Of a stretch of 64,000 nt of DNA, positions 26,299-34,990 are shown piece after piece. The position numbers were made by a program, and so were the translations under genes. The stretch covers positions 7,316,001 through 7,380,000 of the forward strand of contig NZ_CP035758.1 of NCBI RefSeq assembly GCF_004208415.1, written 5' to 3'. The notes below the pieces were generated by a model, which was not told the DNA's origin, did not search any database, and saw only the letters and a program-made list of their open reading frames with translations. Position 1 is the first letter of the stretch, and every line of letters starts with the position of its first letter. Source of the stretch: Ktedonosporobacter rubrisoli (lineage in GTDB: Bacteria; Chloroflexota; Ktedonobacteria; Ktedonobacterales; Ktedonobacteraceae).

Positions 26299-26385
26299 GG
26301 GGCACGCCCCATGCCCCGGCAGAGGACTGGTCGTCCTCTGATACTCGTCCCCCGGACAGGGATACCTCTCTGGGAGAGAGGTATC
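26299..26385. repeat. Cluster of three GC-rich hairpins
   Basis: Within 90 bases: GGGGC/GCCCC (26299-26310), CAGAGGAC/GTCCTCTG (26320-26340) and a perfect 11-bp GATACCTCTCT/AGAGAGGTATC with a 3-base loop (26361-26385). A short GTCC/GGAC pair lies between the last two. The cluster resembles dispersed palindromic repeats. It lies in a gene-free kilobase (26139-27164). Confidence 0.5.
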
Positions 26386-26644
26386 TCCTGCTTCGATAAA
26401 AACTAAATAGCCCTGACATGAGGATTTGTGCAAATGCAGAAAGATGAGAAAAAGGAGTTAATTCGTATCAAAAATGAAAAGCGCGCTTGATTTCTACTTG
26501 GGTAGGATTTGGCGCGATCTTTTATGGCTCGTAATTGCGCCAGTGAAGAATTTTTTATAGAGATGTCCGAAAAATTTTAACTACGAGATAATAAATGCTT
26601 AATATGCCCTACTTATACTATCCACAACGGCAGATATTCCAGGT

Positions 26645-26995
26645 GAAAGAACATATGGGATCGGCCCATTCCTCAAAACAAGAGGCAGGCCGATAGCGCC
26701 TATGTTCAGCCTGTAAAGATAAAGCCACGCGTGTGGTGCCAAAGGGCCGGGAGCAGAGGATACAGCAGAGCAGATAAGTGCAGTATCCTCCCTTGCCGCC
26801 TCATCAGCAACCGCACACAGTTATGATATCCAGCATCGCATCGTAGCCACCGGGCCTCCCGCTGGTTCAGGGGCAAAAAGGTGGGCTGGCCAGTTTTGCG
26901 CCCACCCAGTGTTGGAGCAGGTCGGATTGGCACCTGTATTTACTCGGTCTATGCGGCATGTTGGATAGTCATACCTCAGCAGTCCGACTATGGCC
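26645..26995 (-). ncRNA. Candidate structured RNA (HEARO/omega-RNA-like is one possibility)
   Basis: No convincing gene lies here, yet the sequence folds repeatedly. Stems: 26649-26655/26701-26707 (7 bp) enclosing 26660-26666/26688-26694 (7 bp) and 26671-26674/26682-26685; 26756-26763/26783-26790 (8 bp); 26847-26865 (symmetrical CCA-CGGG/CCCG-TGG); 26880-26886/26900-26906 (7 bp); 26918-26922/26932-26936; 26965-26970/26986-26991. On the minus strand the stretch reads CCGAGTAAATACAGGTGCCA near its 5' end. HEARO RNAs, the guide RNAs of IscB nucleases, are common in Ktedonobacter and often occur without a nuclease gene. The resemblance is from memory and unproven, and strand is inferred. Confidence 0.4.
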
Positions 26996-27019
26996 CTTAA
27001 GGCCTGCAGCTCGGCAGAC

Positions 27020-27050
27020 GAGCGAGAGGTAAACCTCGAACCTCTCGCTC
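27020..27050. other. 11-bp perfect hairpin
   Basis: GAGCGAGAGGT (27020-27030) pairs with ACCTCTCGCTC (27040-27050) around a 9-base loop, between the candidate RNA and the terminator of the YhaN-like gene. It may be a second terminator or the start of the structured RNA. Confidence 0.5.
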
Positions 27051-27080
27051 AGCAGGGGGCATCTTAGTGCCCGGCAGAAA

Positions 27081-27120
27081 GAAAAAGCAGCCAGATCAAG
27101 ACATCTCTGGCTGCTTTTTC
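27081..27120 (-). terminator. Terminator of the YhaO-YhaN-like operon
   Basis: A perfect 15-bp stem (27081-27095 with 27106-27120) carries A5 on one side and T5 on the other around a 10-base loop. It lies 45 bases beyond the minus-strand gene stop and can work in both directions. Confidence 0.9.
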
Positions 27121-27164
27121 CACAGGTAGGGCAAAGACAAAACCGCTGGAAGTGATAGTCTGCT

Positions 27165-30100
27165 TTACTGTACAGTCACGCGCATTGGCACCGGTATACG
27201 TAACATAGTCTCATCGGTATACTCATCAGCATCCACAGCTGGCAGACCAGGGACGAGCGGAAGATTGCTCTCCTCCACGATACCGTTATCAAGATACACG
27301 TGATAAGGGAACATAGCCGGATCAAAGGCATTGTTCTGCGAAACAAGAATGATCTGCTCGAAGTGCTGCCCCAGGATTTCGCCGTTGATGACATTGACAA
27401 GAGCCTGCGCACGTCCACGGTCAAATGAACTAAGCGGCTCATCCATTACCACAAAGCCGGGGGCCGCATTCAGCTCACGCGGCAAAGAAGCAATGGCGAA
27501 GGCCAGGCGTAAAGCCAGCGAAAACTGATCAGCCGCGCCGCCCGAGAGCGCCGACTTCGATACATAAGCACTTGCCGCCGGCTCCCACACGCTGATCTGG
27601 AAGGGTCCGCCACTGGCAGCTCCTTGCTCCGGCTGAGTAATCAAATGAGCATCGTGGTAACGGCCACCCGTGAGTAAAGGCAACAACTGCTGCATATAAT
27701 ACTCGGTACGTGGCAACATCTTGCGCATAAGCCGATCATGCACGCCCTGCACCAGCATATTGGCCCGTTTCTTGGTCTCATAGGAACGTTCCTGCTTATC
27801 CATCTCGGCGCGAGACTGCTTGAGATCGAGGGGAGCGCGTCCCGTCTGCAACTGCTTACTCAGTTCCAGCTCTTGCTCTTCAAGTTGCGTCAACTCCTCT
27901 TCGAAGGTCACACGTTCCTCTTCTAGCCCGTGGCGATCCCGTGATGTATACTCACCAACCAGGGGCCAGACCGCAATGATCTCAGAGACAGTGTAAGTCT
28001 TGACGGCCGGGCGATTGCGCTGAGCGAGCATAGCCGAGATACGTTCTTCAGCCCCCTCAATCTCATTCTGGCACAGCTCGATCTTGATCTTAGCCGCTCC
28101 TTCTTGCTCGCTCAAGGTATCAAGCTCTTTTACCGCCTCAGCTTCCCTGGCCTCGGTCAGTTCCCGCTGGCAGCGCGTACGCAAAGCAATAAGAGCCTCG
28201 GCAAAAGGATTGAGAGGCACGATCCAGCTACCCAGCGAATTGCTGTACTTGGCAAGCTGCTTATAGTATTCAGAGAGCGCTTCCTGCAACTCTTTAAGCT
28301 GAACAACATAATTACCATGGCGCTCTTGCAGCATAATCCTGTTGCCCAGGGTAATATGCAGCTCTTCTAACTGCTTGCGGGCAACGGTCTCTGCGTGATT
28401 AATAGCCGCCTGGCCAAAGGAGACGCCAAGGGGTCTCACGCGCTGACGCAAGGAGTCCTGGAGGGCTTGCAAAGCCTCACGCAAGGCCATCTGCTGCTCG
28501 CGCGCCCGCTCGATCTTCAGGGCTGGATTGCTCTCCTCAAAGCGAGCCACGCGCTCCTCAAAGGCGCGTCTGCGGGTCAGGAGCACATCTAAGGCGTCCT
28601 GATGGATTTTCACCTGTGCCGATAGATCGGTCACCAGATCCATTTTGCCATCAAGGGTCGCCAGTTCGCGTTCGGTAGCGCTAATATTGCTCTCAATAAT
28701 CGCTTCTAGCTCAGGAATACCAGCCTGGCTATTGTCGCGAGAAATAGGATCAGAGCGCGAGAAGCCCAGCGAGGCCGTACTCTGCAGGCGCTCACCGATA
28801 CTTGGGAGAGTCAGTCCTTCTTGCTCGGTCAGCAAGGCGACCTCCTCATGCATGCGCTCAATCGTCGACTGATCGTCGCGCAGATGCTCCTCAATGTGCG
28901 CCCAGTCGCCGCGCTTGTACTCATCTTCCAAGCGTGCGCGCTCCTTACGTAGATTGGCCACCGCCTCCATCGTCACATTGACCTGATTGCGGGCCGCGTT
29001 GGCCTCCTCAATTTTTTCGCGCATCTGCCTCTGGAGATCGGCAAGGCTCTCTCCCTGATCTTTTACCTGCATCAAGTAGGACTGTGCATCCTCAAGAGAG
29101 CGGGGGATATTCCCACCCAGGGAACGAATCTCATGCTCAACCTGGAGAAGCGCTTCATTATCCCCACTCATGCGTAGAGCCGTCTCGCGGGCCGCCACCA
29201 TCATACCAACCTGATTGATGGCTTCCTGCATCTGCTGATCGGCAACCTTCTCCTCTTCGCGCGCTTTACCATAGCTCTGGAAGTTAAGGAAACCGATCGC
29301 GCCCATGACCAGGGCCAGGATACCGGCAATAGAGGCCACGATTGGTACATTTTGCGAGAAGAGCACAAAAGCCGCTGCGGCCAGGCCTAGCAGCAGCACA
29401 ACGCTGATTGCCGCAATGATAAGATATTTACGCGAAGCGCTACGCGCCTCCATTGCCGCCAGATTGAGCTTCTCTTGATGCTGATAGGCCAGGCGCACGT
29501 GTTGCTCCGCCTCAGCCAGGCCCTGAGCCAGCCCCTTCAGCCGCTGCCACTCCTCGATCTGACGGCGAACCGCTAGCTGACGCCAGCGCCTCTCCAGTCC
29601 ATCGGCCTGACTCTGCGTCTGGCGAGCCTCGGACTCAACCAGCTTCAACTCTTGCTCAGTCTCCTGCAGCTCGCCCTGGACTGTGGAAAAATGTGCCCGA
29701 TTCTGCTCGGCCAGGCTCTTATCCTTCAGGCGGTGAAGGTACTGATTCTCCTGCTGGCGCAGGGCGGCCAGGCGTTCAGAGAGCGCACGCATGCGCTGCA
29801 AACGCGCCTCTAACTGCGGAAGTCCCGCACGCCGGCGCTCCTCCAGATCATGCAAAGCCTGCTGGGCCTGCTCCAGGCGAGAACGGGCATGCGCGACCTG
29901 CTCATCAACGCTATGTAAATCGTCTTTTACCTCGCCAAACTTCCTGAGTTCCTGTTCATGCTCCTTGATTGTATCGACCACAGCCAATAGATCGTTCGAC
30001 ATGCGCTGCAGCGTCCCAAAAGAGCGAGTAAGCTCAGCCAGATCAGTGACGCGCTTCTCAAGAATCGGAAGCTCCTCGTGCTCGCGCCGCTCCAACTCAG

Positions 30101-30986
30101 CAATCTGTTTTTCCAGCTCAGGAATCTGATGCCGCGCCTCAGCGATAGCCTCGTAAGCCGCAATAATCTCTTCAAGGGTCGCGTCGGCTTTTTTGAGCTG
30201 TTGCACGCGGCTCAGACGATTTCTAATCTCCTGGCGCCTGATCCTGATCTGTTCAAGCGTCTGCTCCTGCTCAGCAATATCGAGCTCTTGAGCCGAGATC
30301 TCTTCAAGATCGACGGCCACCTTAAGCGCATCAAGGGCGGCCTCAACCTTGCCAAGTTTTCTACTGACTTCAGGAATGCGAGCCTGCATCTCAGCAAGGC
30401 GTAGCCGCTCCCGGCTCTCATGAAGCTGCTTCTCATCATCGGCACCGATCTTAAAGTGCTCTGTCAGGCGCATAAGCTTCTCAAGGCCCAGCACCTTGCG
30501 GGCGCTCGCTTCTCGCTCAGCGCCGCTAAGCTTCTCAAGGCGATCAAGACCTTTTTGCTCGATCAAGCAAGCGTTACGCACGGTCTCGCCATCCAGGCAA
30601 CCCAGCTCCTGGATAATGCGCTCATTGGCGGCAGCTAGATCGACGATCGGCTTCTCTTCAGGCATACCCAGCCTGCGCACGTTCAGGGCTACCTTTTGTC
30701 CCTTTCCCCGCTCAAGCGAGCGGGTGATTGTCATCTCGGTAGCACCGACAGAGAGCGTAAGGGAGACAGTTGCGGTCGTTGCGCCATAGAGCACCAGGTC
30801 GTCGAGCGAAGGCTTTGCAGAGGCAAGGGCTTCTCCATAGAGTGCAAAATAGATGCTTTCGATGAGTGCCGACTTGCCAGCCTCATTGGGTCCCTGGATC
30901 AGTATACTACCGCGTTGCGGAAAGTGCAGATTTAATTCTCGCAAGAGCCGGAACCGTTCAACAGTCAAATGCTTTAGGATTATCAT
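27165..30986 (-). CDS. Membrane-anchored SbcC/Rad50-like ATPase (YhaN type)
   Basis: The 1273-residue SMC-like ATPase has Walker A GPNEAGKSA (32-40) at its start, long coiled coils, the ABC signature LSGGAADQFSLALR and Walker B FVVMDEPLSSFD near its end. In the middle (about 515-570) it has two membrane helices (YLIIAAISVVLLLGLAAAAF and IVASIAGILALVMGAIGFL) where Rad50/SbcC would carry a zinc hook. That arrangement is typical of the YhaN family, which pairs with the YhaO nuclease as here. The likely role is DNA end processing or competence and repair at the membrane. ATG at 30986 follows GGAG; 51 bases separate it from the upstream nuclease gene. Confidence 0.88.
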   Translation of the reverse strand: MIILKHLTVERFRLLRELNLHFPQRGSILIQGPNEAGKSALIESIYFALYGEALASAKPSLDDLVLYGATTATVSLTLSVGATEMTITRSLERGKGQKVALNVRRLGMPEEKPIVDLAAANERIIQELGCLDGETVRNACLIEQKGLDRLEKLSGAEREASARKVLGLEKLMRLTEHFKIGADDEKQLHESRERLRLAEMQARIPEVSRKLGKVEAALDALKVAVDLEEISAQELDIAEQEQTLEQIRIRRQEIRNRLSRVQQLKKADATLEEIIAAYEAIAEARHQIPELEKQIAELERREHEELPILEKRVTDLAELTRSFGTLQRMSNDLLAVVDTIKEHEQELRKFGEVKDDLHSVDEQVAHARSRLEQAQQALHDLEERRRAGLPQLEARLQRMRALSERLAALRQQENQYLHRLKDKSLAEQNRAHFSTVQGELQETEQELKLVESEARQTQSQADGLERRWRQLAVRRQIEEWQRLKGLAQGLAEAEQHVRLAYQHQEKLNLAAMEARSASRKYLIIAAISVVLLLGLAAAAFVLFSQNVPIVASIAGILALVMGAIGFLNFQSYGKAREEEKVADQQMQEAINQVGMMVAARETALRMSGDNEALLQVEHEIRSLGGNIPRSLEDAQSYLMQVKDQGESLADLQRQMREKIEEANAARNQVNVTMEAVANLRKERARLEDEYKRGDWAHIEEHLRDDQSTIERMHEEVALLTEQEGLTLPSIGERLQSTASLGFSRSDPISRDNSQAGIPELEAIIESNISATERELATLDGKMDLVTDLSAQVKIHQDALDVLLTRRRAFEERVARFEESNPALKIERAREQQMALREALQALQDSLRQRVRPLGVSFGQAAINHAETVARKQLEELHITLGNRIMLQERHGNYVVQLKELQEALSEYYKQLAKYSNSLGSWIVPLNPFAEALIALRTRCQRELTEAREAEAVKELDTLSEQEGAAKIKIELCQNEIEGAEERISAMLAQRNRPAVKTYTVSEIIAVWPLVGEYTSRDRHGLEEERVTFEEELTQLEEQELELSKQLQTGRAPLDLKQSRAEMDKQERSYETKKRANMLVQGVHDRLMRKMLPRTEYYMQQLLPLLTGGRYHDAHLITQPEQGAASGGPFQISVWEPAASAYVSKSALSGGAADQFSLALRLAFAIASLPRELNAAPGFVVMDEPLSSFDRGRAQALVNVINGEILGQHFEQIILVSQNNAFDPAMFPYHVYLDNGIVEESNLPLVPGLPAVDADEYTDETMLRIPVPMRVTVQ

Positions 30987-31037
30987 ACTTACTCCGTTTG
31001 CCAATGCCTGTTACTGGACGCCACACGACGTAGCCAG

Positions 31038-32360
31038 TTACCGTTTACCCTTCATATCATCCATCGCTCTCAACAATTCTTCTTTAGTAATTTGCAGGGC
31101 CTTCTTTTCCTGCTCATCGGGCGCATCAGCAATCCATTCATCGGCCAGAGCGATGAGCTCCTCGCGCGGCGAGAAACGTTCCCCTGTCTCAGCTGAGACA
31201 GCTTCTTGCTCTGGTAGCAGGGAGAGGACACTATCATCAATGGCCAGCGCAAAACAATGTTCCTCACCGTAACGCCGTATCTGATTAAGGTCTAGTTGAT
31301 GGTATTGACCACGCGTTAACTCGCCCTCCAACCGCAATTGTAGCAATGTATCAGCATTGCATAAAGGCCGCAACTGTTCAAGAATAATTTCCGTAGGAAG
31401 TTGTTGTGCCGCAGCCGAATCATCGGACCACAGCTCTTTAGTATTAATCGTAAGACGCTGCAGCAAGAGGGTATCGACAGGGATGTGCTTACACCACTGA
31501 ATACCATCGGCAGCAAGACCCAGATAGACAAAGCCAGGAGCATGATCAGGCGTACTGAAATCGAGATGCTGGGTTGCCCCGGCCACCACGACATCAACCT
31601 GGCCTAGATGCAACTGATAGTGGCTATGGTGATAGCCGGCAAGAATGTACCGAAATAGCGTCTGCCCGGCAATACTTTCCTGGCTCACCATTGCTCGCGT
31701 GTCCAGAAGCGACGAGCCATTGGCCAGCCCTTCAATAGGAGCGTGCAATAAGAGAAGAGGGATGGCAGCATCCTTTAAGCTCTCCTTCACCTGCAGGTGA
31801 GCTAATGGATCGCCTTCCTGGCCTACCAGCACGCCCAGAGCACAAATCCCTAGCTTTGTATCGCGCACATCCAGTAAGACTGGCTCCAGCTCCTCTTCCG
31901 GCGCAGGCGGAAAATAGTGTAACGCATCCAAACGTGCATAACTGATCTGTGGAGCAAGAACAGCCTCTCCCAGAAGAGATTGTGCCTCGCCAGGAGTGTC
32001 ATGGACCCCTCCCAGGGCGAAAGCACGCACACCGGCCTGTTTTAATTGCGCCAGGCGAGTGGCCACAAAACTGCGATCTCGCTCGTCAGGGGTGGTAGTA
32101 TCAAATAGATCTCCAGCTTGAATAAACAGGTCAACCTTATGCTCTATGGCAAAATCGGTTGCCTGCTGAAAAGCCCGGCGTAAGCGCCGCAAAAGCTCCT
32201 CGCGCTTGCGCGGGTGTTGCCTGAACGCAGTATAGCCAAGGTGGTTATCAGAGGTCAATACTATGCTAACCACTTCCTCATGGCGCTCAGCCTGCTCAGT
32301 GCTAACATCCTGTTTTGCATCTTGTTCCACAGTATCTTCTGCCATCGCAATCACATCCAA
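31038..32360 (-). CDS. Metallophosphoesterase, SbcD/Mre11-like (YhaO type)
   Basis: The 440-residue calcineurin-fold protein is the partner of the YhaN-like ATPase. Motifs: SDNHLG (DxH), AGDLFD (GDxxD), LLHAPIEG, and AGYHHSHYQ in place of GHxH, followed by VVVAGATQHLDFS. The third motif reads GGVHDT where the family has GNHD, so the metal-binding Asn is Val; activity could be reduced. A polar N-terminal stretch of about 30 residues (EDTVEQDAKQDVSTEQAERH) precedes the domain. Start at 32360 or ATG 32345 cannot be decided, since neither has a clear ribosome site. Confidence 0.85.
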   Translation of the reverse strand: MDVIAMAEDTVEQDAKQDVSTEQAERHEEVVSIVLTSDNHLGYTAFRQHPRKREELLRRLRRAFQQATDFAIEHKVDLFIQAGDLFDTTTPDERDRSFVATRLAQLKQAGVRAFALGGVHDTPGEAQSLLGEAVLAPQISYARLDALHYFPPAPEEELEPVLLDVRDTKLGICALGVLVGQEGDPLAHLQVKESLKDAAIPLLLLHAPIEGLANGSSLLDTRAMVSQESIAGQTLFRYILAGYHHSHYQLHLGQVDVVVAGATQHLDFSTPDHAPGFVYLGLAADGIQWCKHIPVDTLLLQRLTINTKELWSDDSAAAQQLPTEIILEQLRPLCNADTLLQLRLEGELTRGQYHQLDLNQIRRYGEEHCFALAIDDSVLSLLPEQEAVSAETGERFSPREELIALADEWIADAPDEQEKKALQITKEELLRAMDDMKGKR

Positions 32361-32773
32361 AATAAAATAACGGCAAATACACCAAACCTTTGCGGGTTTG
32401 ATGCTAGTACTCTTTTCTTAAGTATCAAGGTGAGTCTATCACAAAAACTAGCGATAAAAAACGAATCAGTATAAAAAGAGGGACTAATTGGGGAATAACA
32501 GAACATGACCGGCTCCTCTTCTTAAATATATATGATAAATAATGATACAAAAGTACCTGACTGAACGGATGACATAGACAGAGGTTTAAGCCAAATATTA
32601 ATATGTTATGAGCTTATGCTGAAGATGACAGCCCCTATTGTACCAGGTTTGGTAGGTGCCTGGTATCCAAAAGGCTTGCTTTTGCGTCTAAGGTTTTAGA
32701 TTTGCATATTGTTTTTGTATATTCGTCCACTCGTATTCCGCTAAGCGGCAGCAATTAAAGTGTTATGTGCAAA

Positions 32774-32802
32774 CTTTTTTACAGTTGGCAACTGTGAAAA
32801 AG
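32774..32802. terminator. Bidirectional hairpin in the 32361-32911 gap
   Basis: CTTTTTTACAGTT (32774-32786) pairs with AACTGTGAAAAAG (32790-32802), 13 bp with one T-G wobble and a 3-base loop. It has A/T runs on both arms. The rest of this 551-base divergent gap is AT-rich and shows no gene; promoters were not pinned down. Confidence 0.5.
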
Positions 32803-32911
32803 CGCAGCCTGGAACCTCCAGGAAGCGGTCTGAACTATCTGCTCGGGCTAGATTCCTTGCTGGCTGCCATGTGTATAGCACACTTGTATAGCTGCCAGGT
32901 GTACCTGTGAA

Positions 32912-33604
32912 GTGGGAGAGAGCGTGGTGGGAGCAACGCATACTGAGAAAGAACGAGAAACACGTAAGGTTCTCCTCTCTTTCGCTAAAAGCATTCAGGA
33001 ACGAGATATCGTTACCTACGAACATTCGCGTAGAGTTGCAATATATGTCCAACGGCTGGCCTGGTACCTTGGCTGGAGCAGAAGGGAGGCGCGCGATCTA
33101 GGATTAGCGGCATTAGTGCATGATCTTGGCAAAACGTGGATTACTAACGACATCTTAAACAAGTCCGAAGGTCTTTCTGAGGAAGAATGGAACAAGATGA
33201 AACGCCATCCAGTCATCGGAGCTCGCATCCTGATCGGCTGCGATGTGCAACCATTCTATGTGGAGGCTGTTCTCTACCACCATGAGGCCTGGAACGGACA
33301 TGGCTATCCAGCAGGGCTAAAGGGAGAGGAGATACCGCTCAGCGCTCGTTTATTGACGGTGGCTGATGTCTACGATGTCTTGACCTCGCAGCGCCCCTAT
33401 AAAACAGCCCTCTCGCAGGATGCAGCCCGCGAACGCCTCCTTCTGGACTCGGGAACAAGCTTTGATCCCACAATTTTGCAGGCCTTCGTCCATCTGCTAG
33501 ACACAGTGCCGAATTTCACGTTACCACAATACAATTACATCTCGGCCAAAAAAGAGGCGCTGCCGCCCATACCACGCCGCCTATTTATGACTACCGGCTC
33601 ATAA
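32912..33604 (+). CDS. HD-GYP domain phosphodiesterase
   Basis: The 230-residue protein is a stand-alone HD-GYP domain, which hydrolyses cyclic di-GMP or related dinucleotides. It has EHSRRVA, LVHDLGK (His70, Asp71), the RHPVIGARIL helix, HHEAWNGHGYPAGLKGEEIP (GYP at 131-133) and ADVYDVLTSQRPYK. No sensor domain or membrane helix is attached. The start is GTG at 32912, with GTG codons at 32924 and 32927 as alternatives after GGGAGAGA. Its stop overlaps the convergent lipoprotein gene by 6 bases. Confidence 0.9.
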   Translation: MGESVVGATHTEKERETRKVLLSFAKSIQERDIVTYEHSRRVAIYVQRLAWYLGWSRREARDLGLAALVHDLGKTWITNDILNKSEGLSEEEWNKMKRHPVIGARILIGCDVQPFYVEAVLYHHEAWNGHGYPAGLKGEEIPLSARLLTVADVYDVLTSQRPYKTALSQDAARERLLLDSGTSFDPTILQAFVHLLDTVPNFTLPQYNYISAKKEALPPIPRRLFMTTGS

Positions 33605-34602
33605 ATAGGGACGTCTCTGCCAACACGCTCCGCTACTATAAGCAGCAGAACCAGGCGAAGGCTCCGGGTTCCTCTGGAGCTGCGGGGTAATCTGCGCACT
33701 GTGCGAGGTACGCGCAAGCTGTATCTCTTCGTTCACCAGCCCCCACTTCATAATGAGCTTATGATAGGTACCATCTCCCTCCACAGCACTAAATGCTGAT
33801 TGAATGGCGCTTAACATCAAACTATCGCCCTTGCGCACAACGATCCCCTCAAGGTTTGCGTTGGTAACCAGGCCACCGGGCTCAAAAAGATCGGGATGCT
33901 GCTTCACCATATAGTCGGTGACTGGCGAGTCCTGGTAAACTGCGACAACTTTCTTCTCTTCCAACAAGCTCATCACTGCCGCTTGATCCTGCACAATTAC
34001 CATATCTATGGCTACTTTATGCTGCTGTTGGCAATCCTTACTGGCAATCTTGAGATCATTTTGTTCAAGCGTATTGTTTTGCGCTCCCACTTTGAGCCCG
34101 CAGAGATCAGCCAGGCTCCTGATTTGCCCGGGATTCCCTTTTCTTACCATCAGCGACTCGCCTCCGCTAAAATAGGGCACAAAATCAACCTTCTGGCGCA
34201 GCTCATCGGTAATGCTAACAGCCGAGATCACTACATCAAAATCCTGATCCACAAGCTTATCTATAATAGTGTGAAAGTCTTCAGGCACAATTTTTGTCTT
34301 TAAGCCAAGGTGCTGGGCTACGGCATTAATAAGATCAATATCAAAGCCCTGTATTTCTTTGGTCGAAGTGTTCACCGATTCCTGGGGGGATAATTTGGAT
34401 AGTTGCCAACAGTAAGAAAGCCAGGTGTAAGCAGATCATGAGGCATAATCCTGCTCACCGCTGGCGTAGGTTCCGGCGTGTTAAGTTTGAGCCCCAAATT
34501 GCTACAGGCTGATAGGAGCAAACAGAGCAGCATAGCAATGCCTATGAGGCGCGGCTGAAGTAAGGAGAGCTGCCTTCGCGTCTTAAATAAAGAGAAACGC
34601 AT
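33599..34602 (-). pseudogene. Solute-binding lipoprotein of an ABC importer, frameshifted
   Basis: The N-terminal part from ATG 34602 has a signal peptide with lipobox LLSAC, then LTVGNYPNYPP, and shifts out of frame at a run of six G (34384-34389). One extra G gives YPPQESVNTSTKE and continues into EIQGFDIDLINAVAQHLGLK, the core of the family 3 amino-acid-type binding proteins (SBP_bac_3). The restored protein has 334 residues, normal for the family. Key parts such as FDVVISAVSITDELRQKVDF are intact, so the lesion is recent or a homopolymer sequencing error. No permease or ATPase gene adjoins it. Confidence 0.78.
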
Positions 34603-34990
34603 GGCCGATACCCTCTCTAGTACGTATGTACGAGGCAAATCCAACAAATTGCAGCAAATAGGACAAAAAGAGCTGTGTTTATTCTATAACATCCATCAAG
34701 CAGCTTCTATTGCTAGATATTGCACAGATAATGCGTGCATCAATGCATCTCTTAGTACTACGTATTCTCTCTCGATGAGATCACGCTTGCAAAAACGCTG
34801 CTATATACAATGTTACAACTTTGTAAATGGCTGCGAAATATAGCCGAAAAACTATCACTGGGATGCTGTTTCTCAGTGAATGTTATGCTACACTATGAGG
34901 GTATATGACGCAAAGTTGCGCACATTTACTCAGATTAACTGTCCATACTTAGTCACAGCTCATTTGATCGAGGGGCTTGGAGGGTCTGGT
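34603..34990. other. Divergent intergenic region
   Basis: These 388 bases separate the lipoprotein (-) from the debranching enzyme (+). The frame of the latter is open upstream to 34880, but the stretch lacks family sequence and precedes a strong ribosome site. TGCAT-CA-ATGCA (34735-34746) is a small palindrome. No firm promoter was identified. Confidence 0.35.

Noticed and set aside
26706..26933. Minus-strand frame of 75 codons
   Set aside because: It overlaps multiple perfect RNA stems and has no known domain; the structured-RNA reading explains the sequence better.
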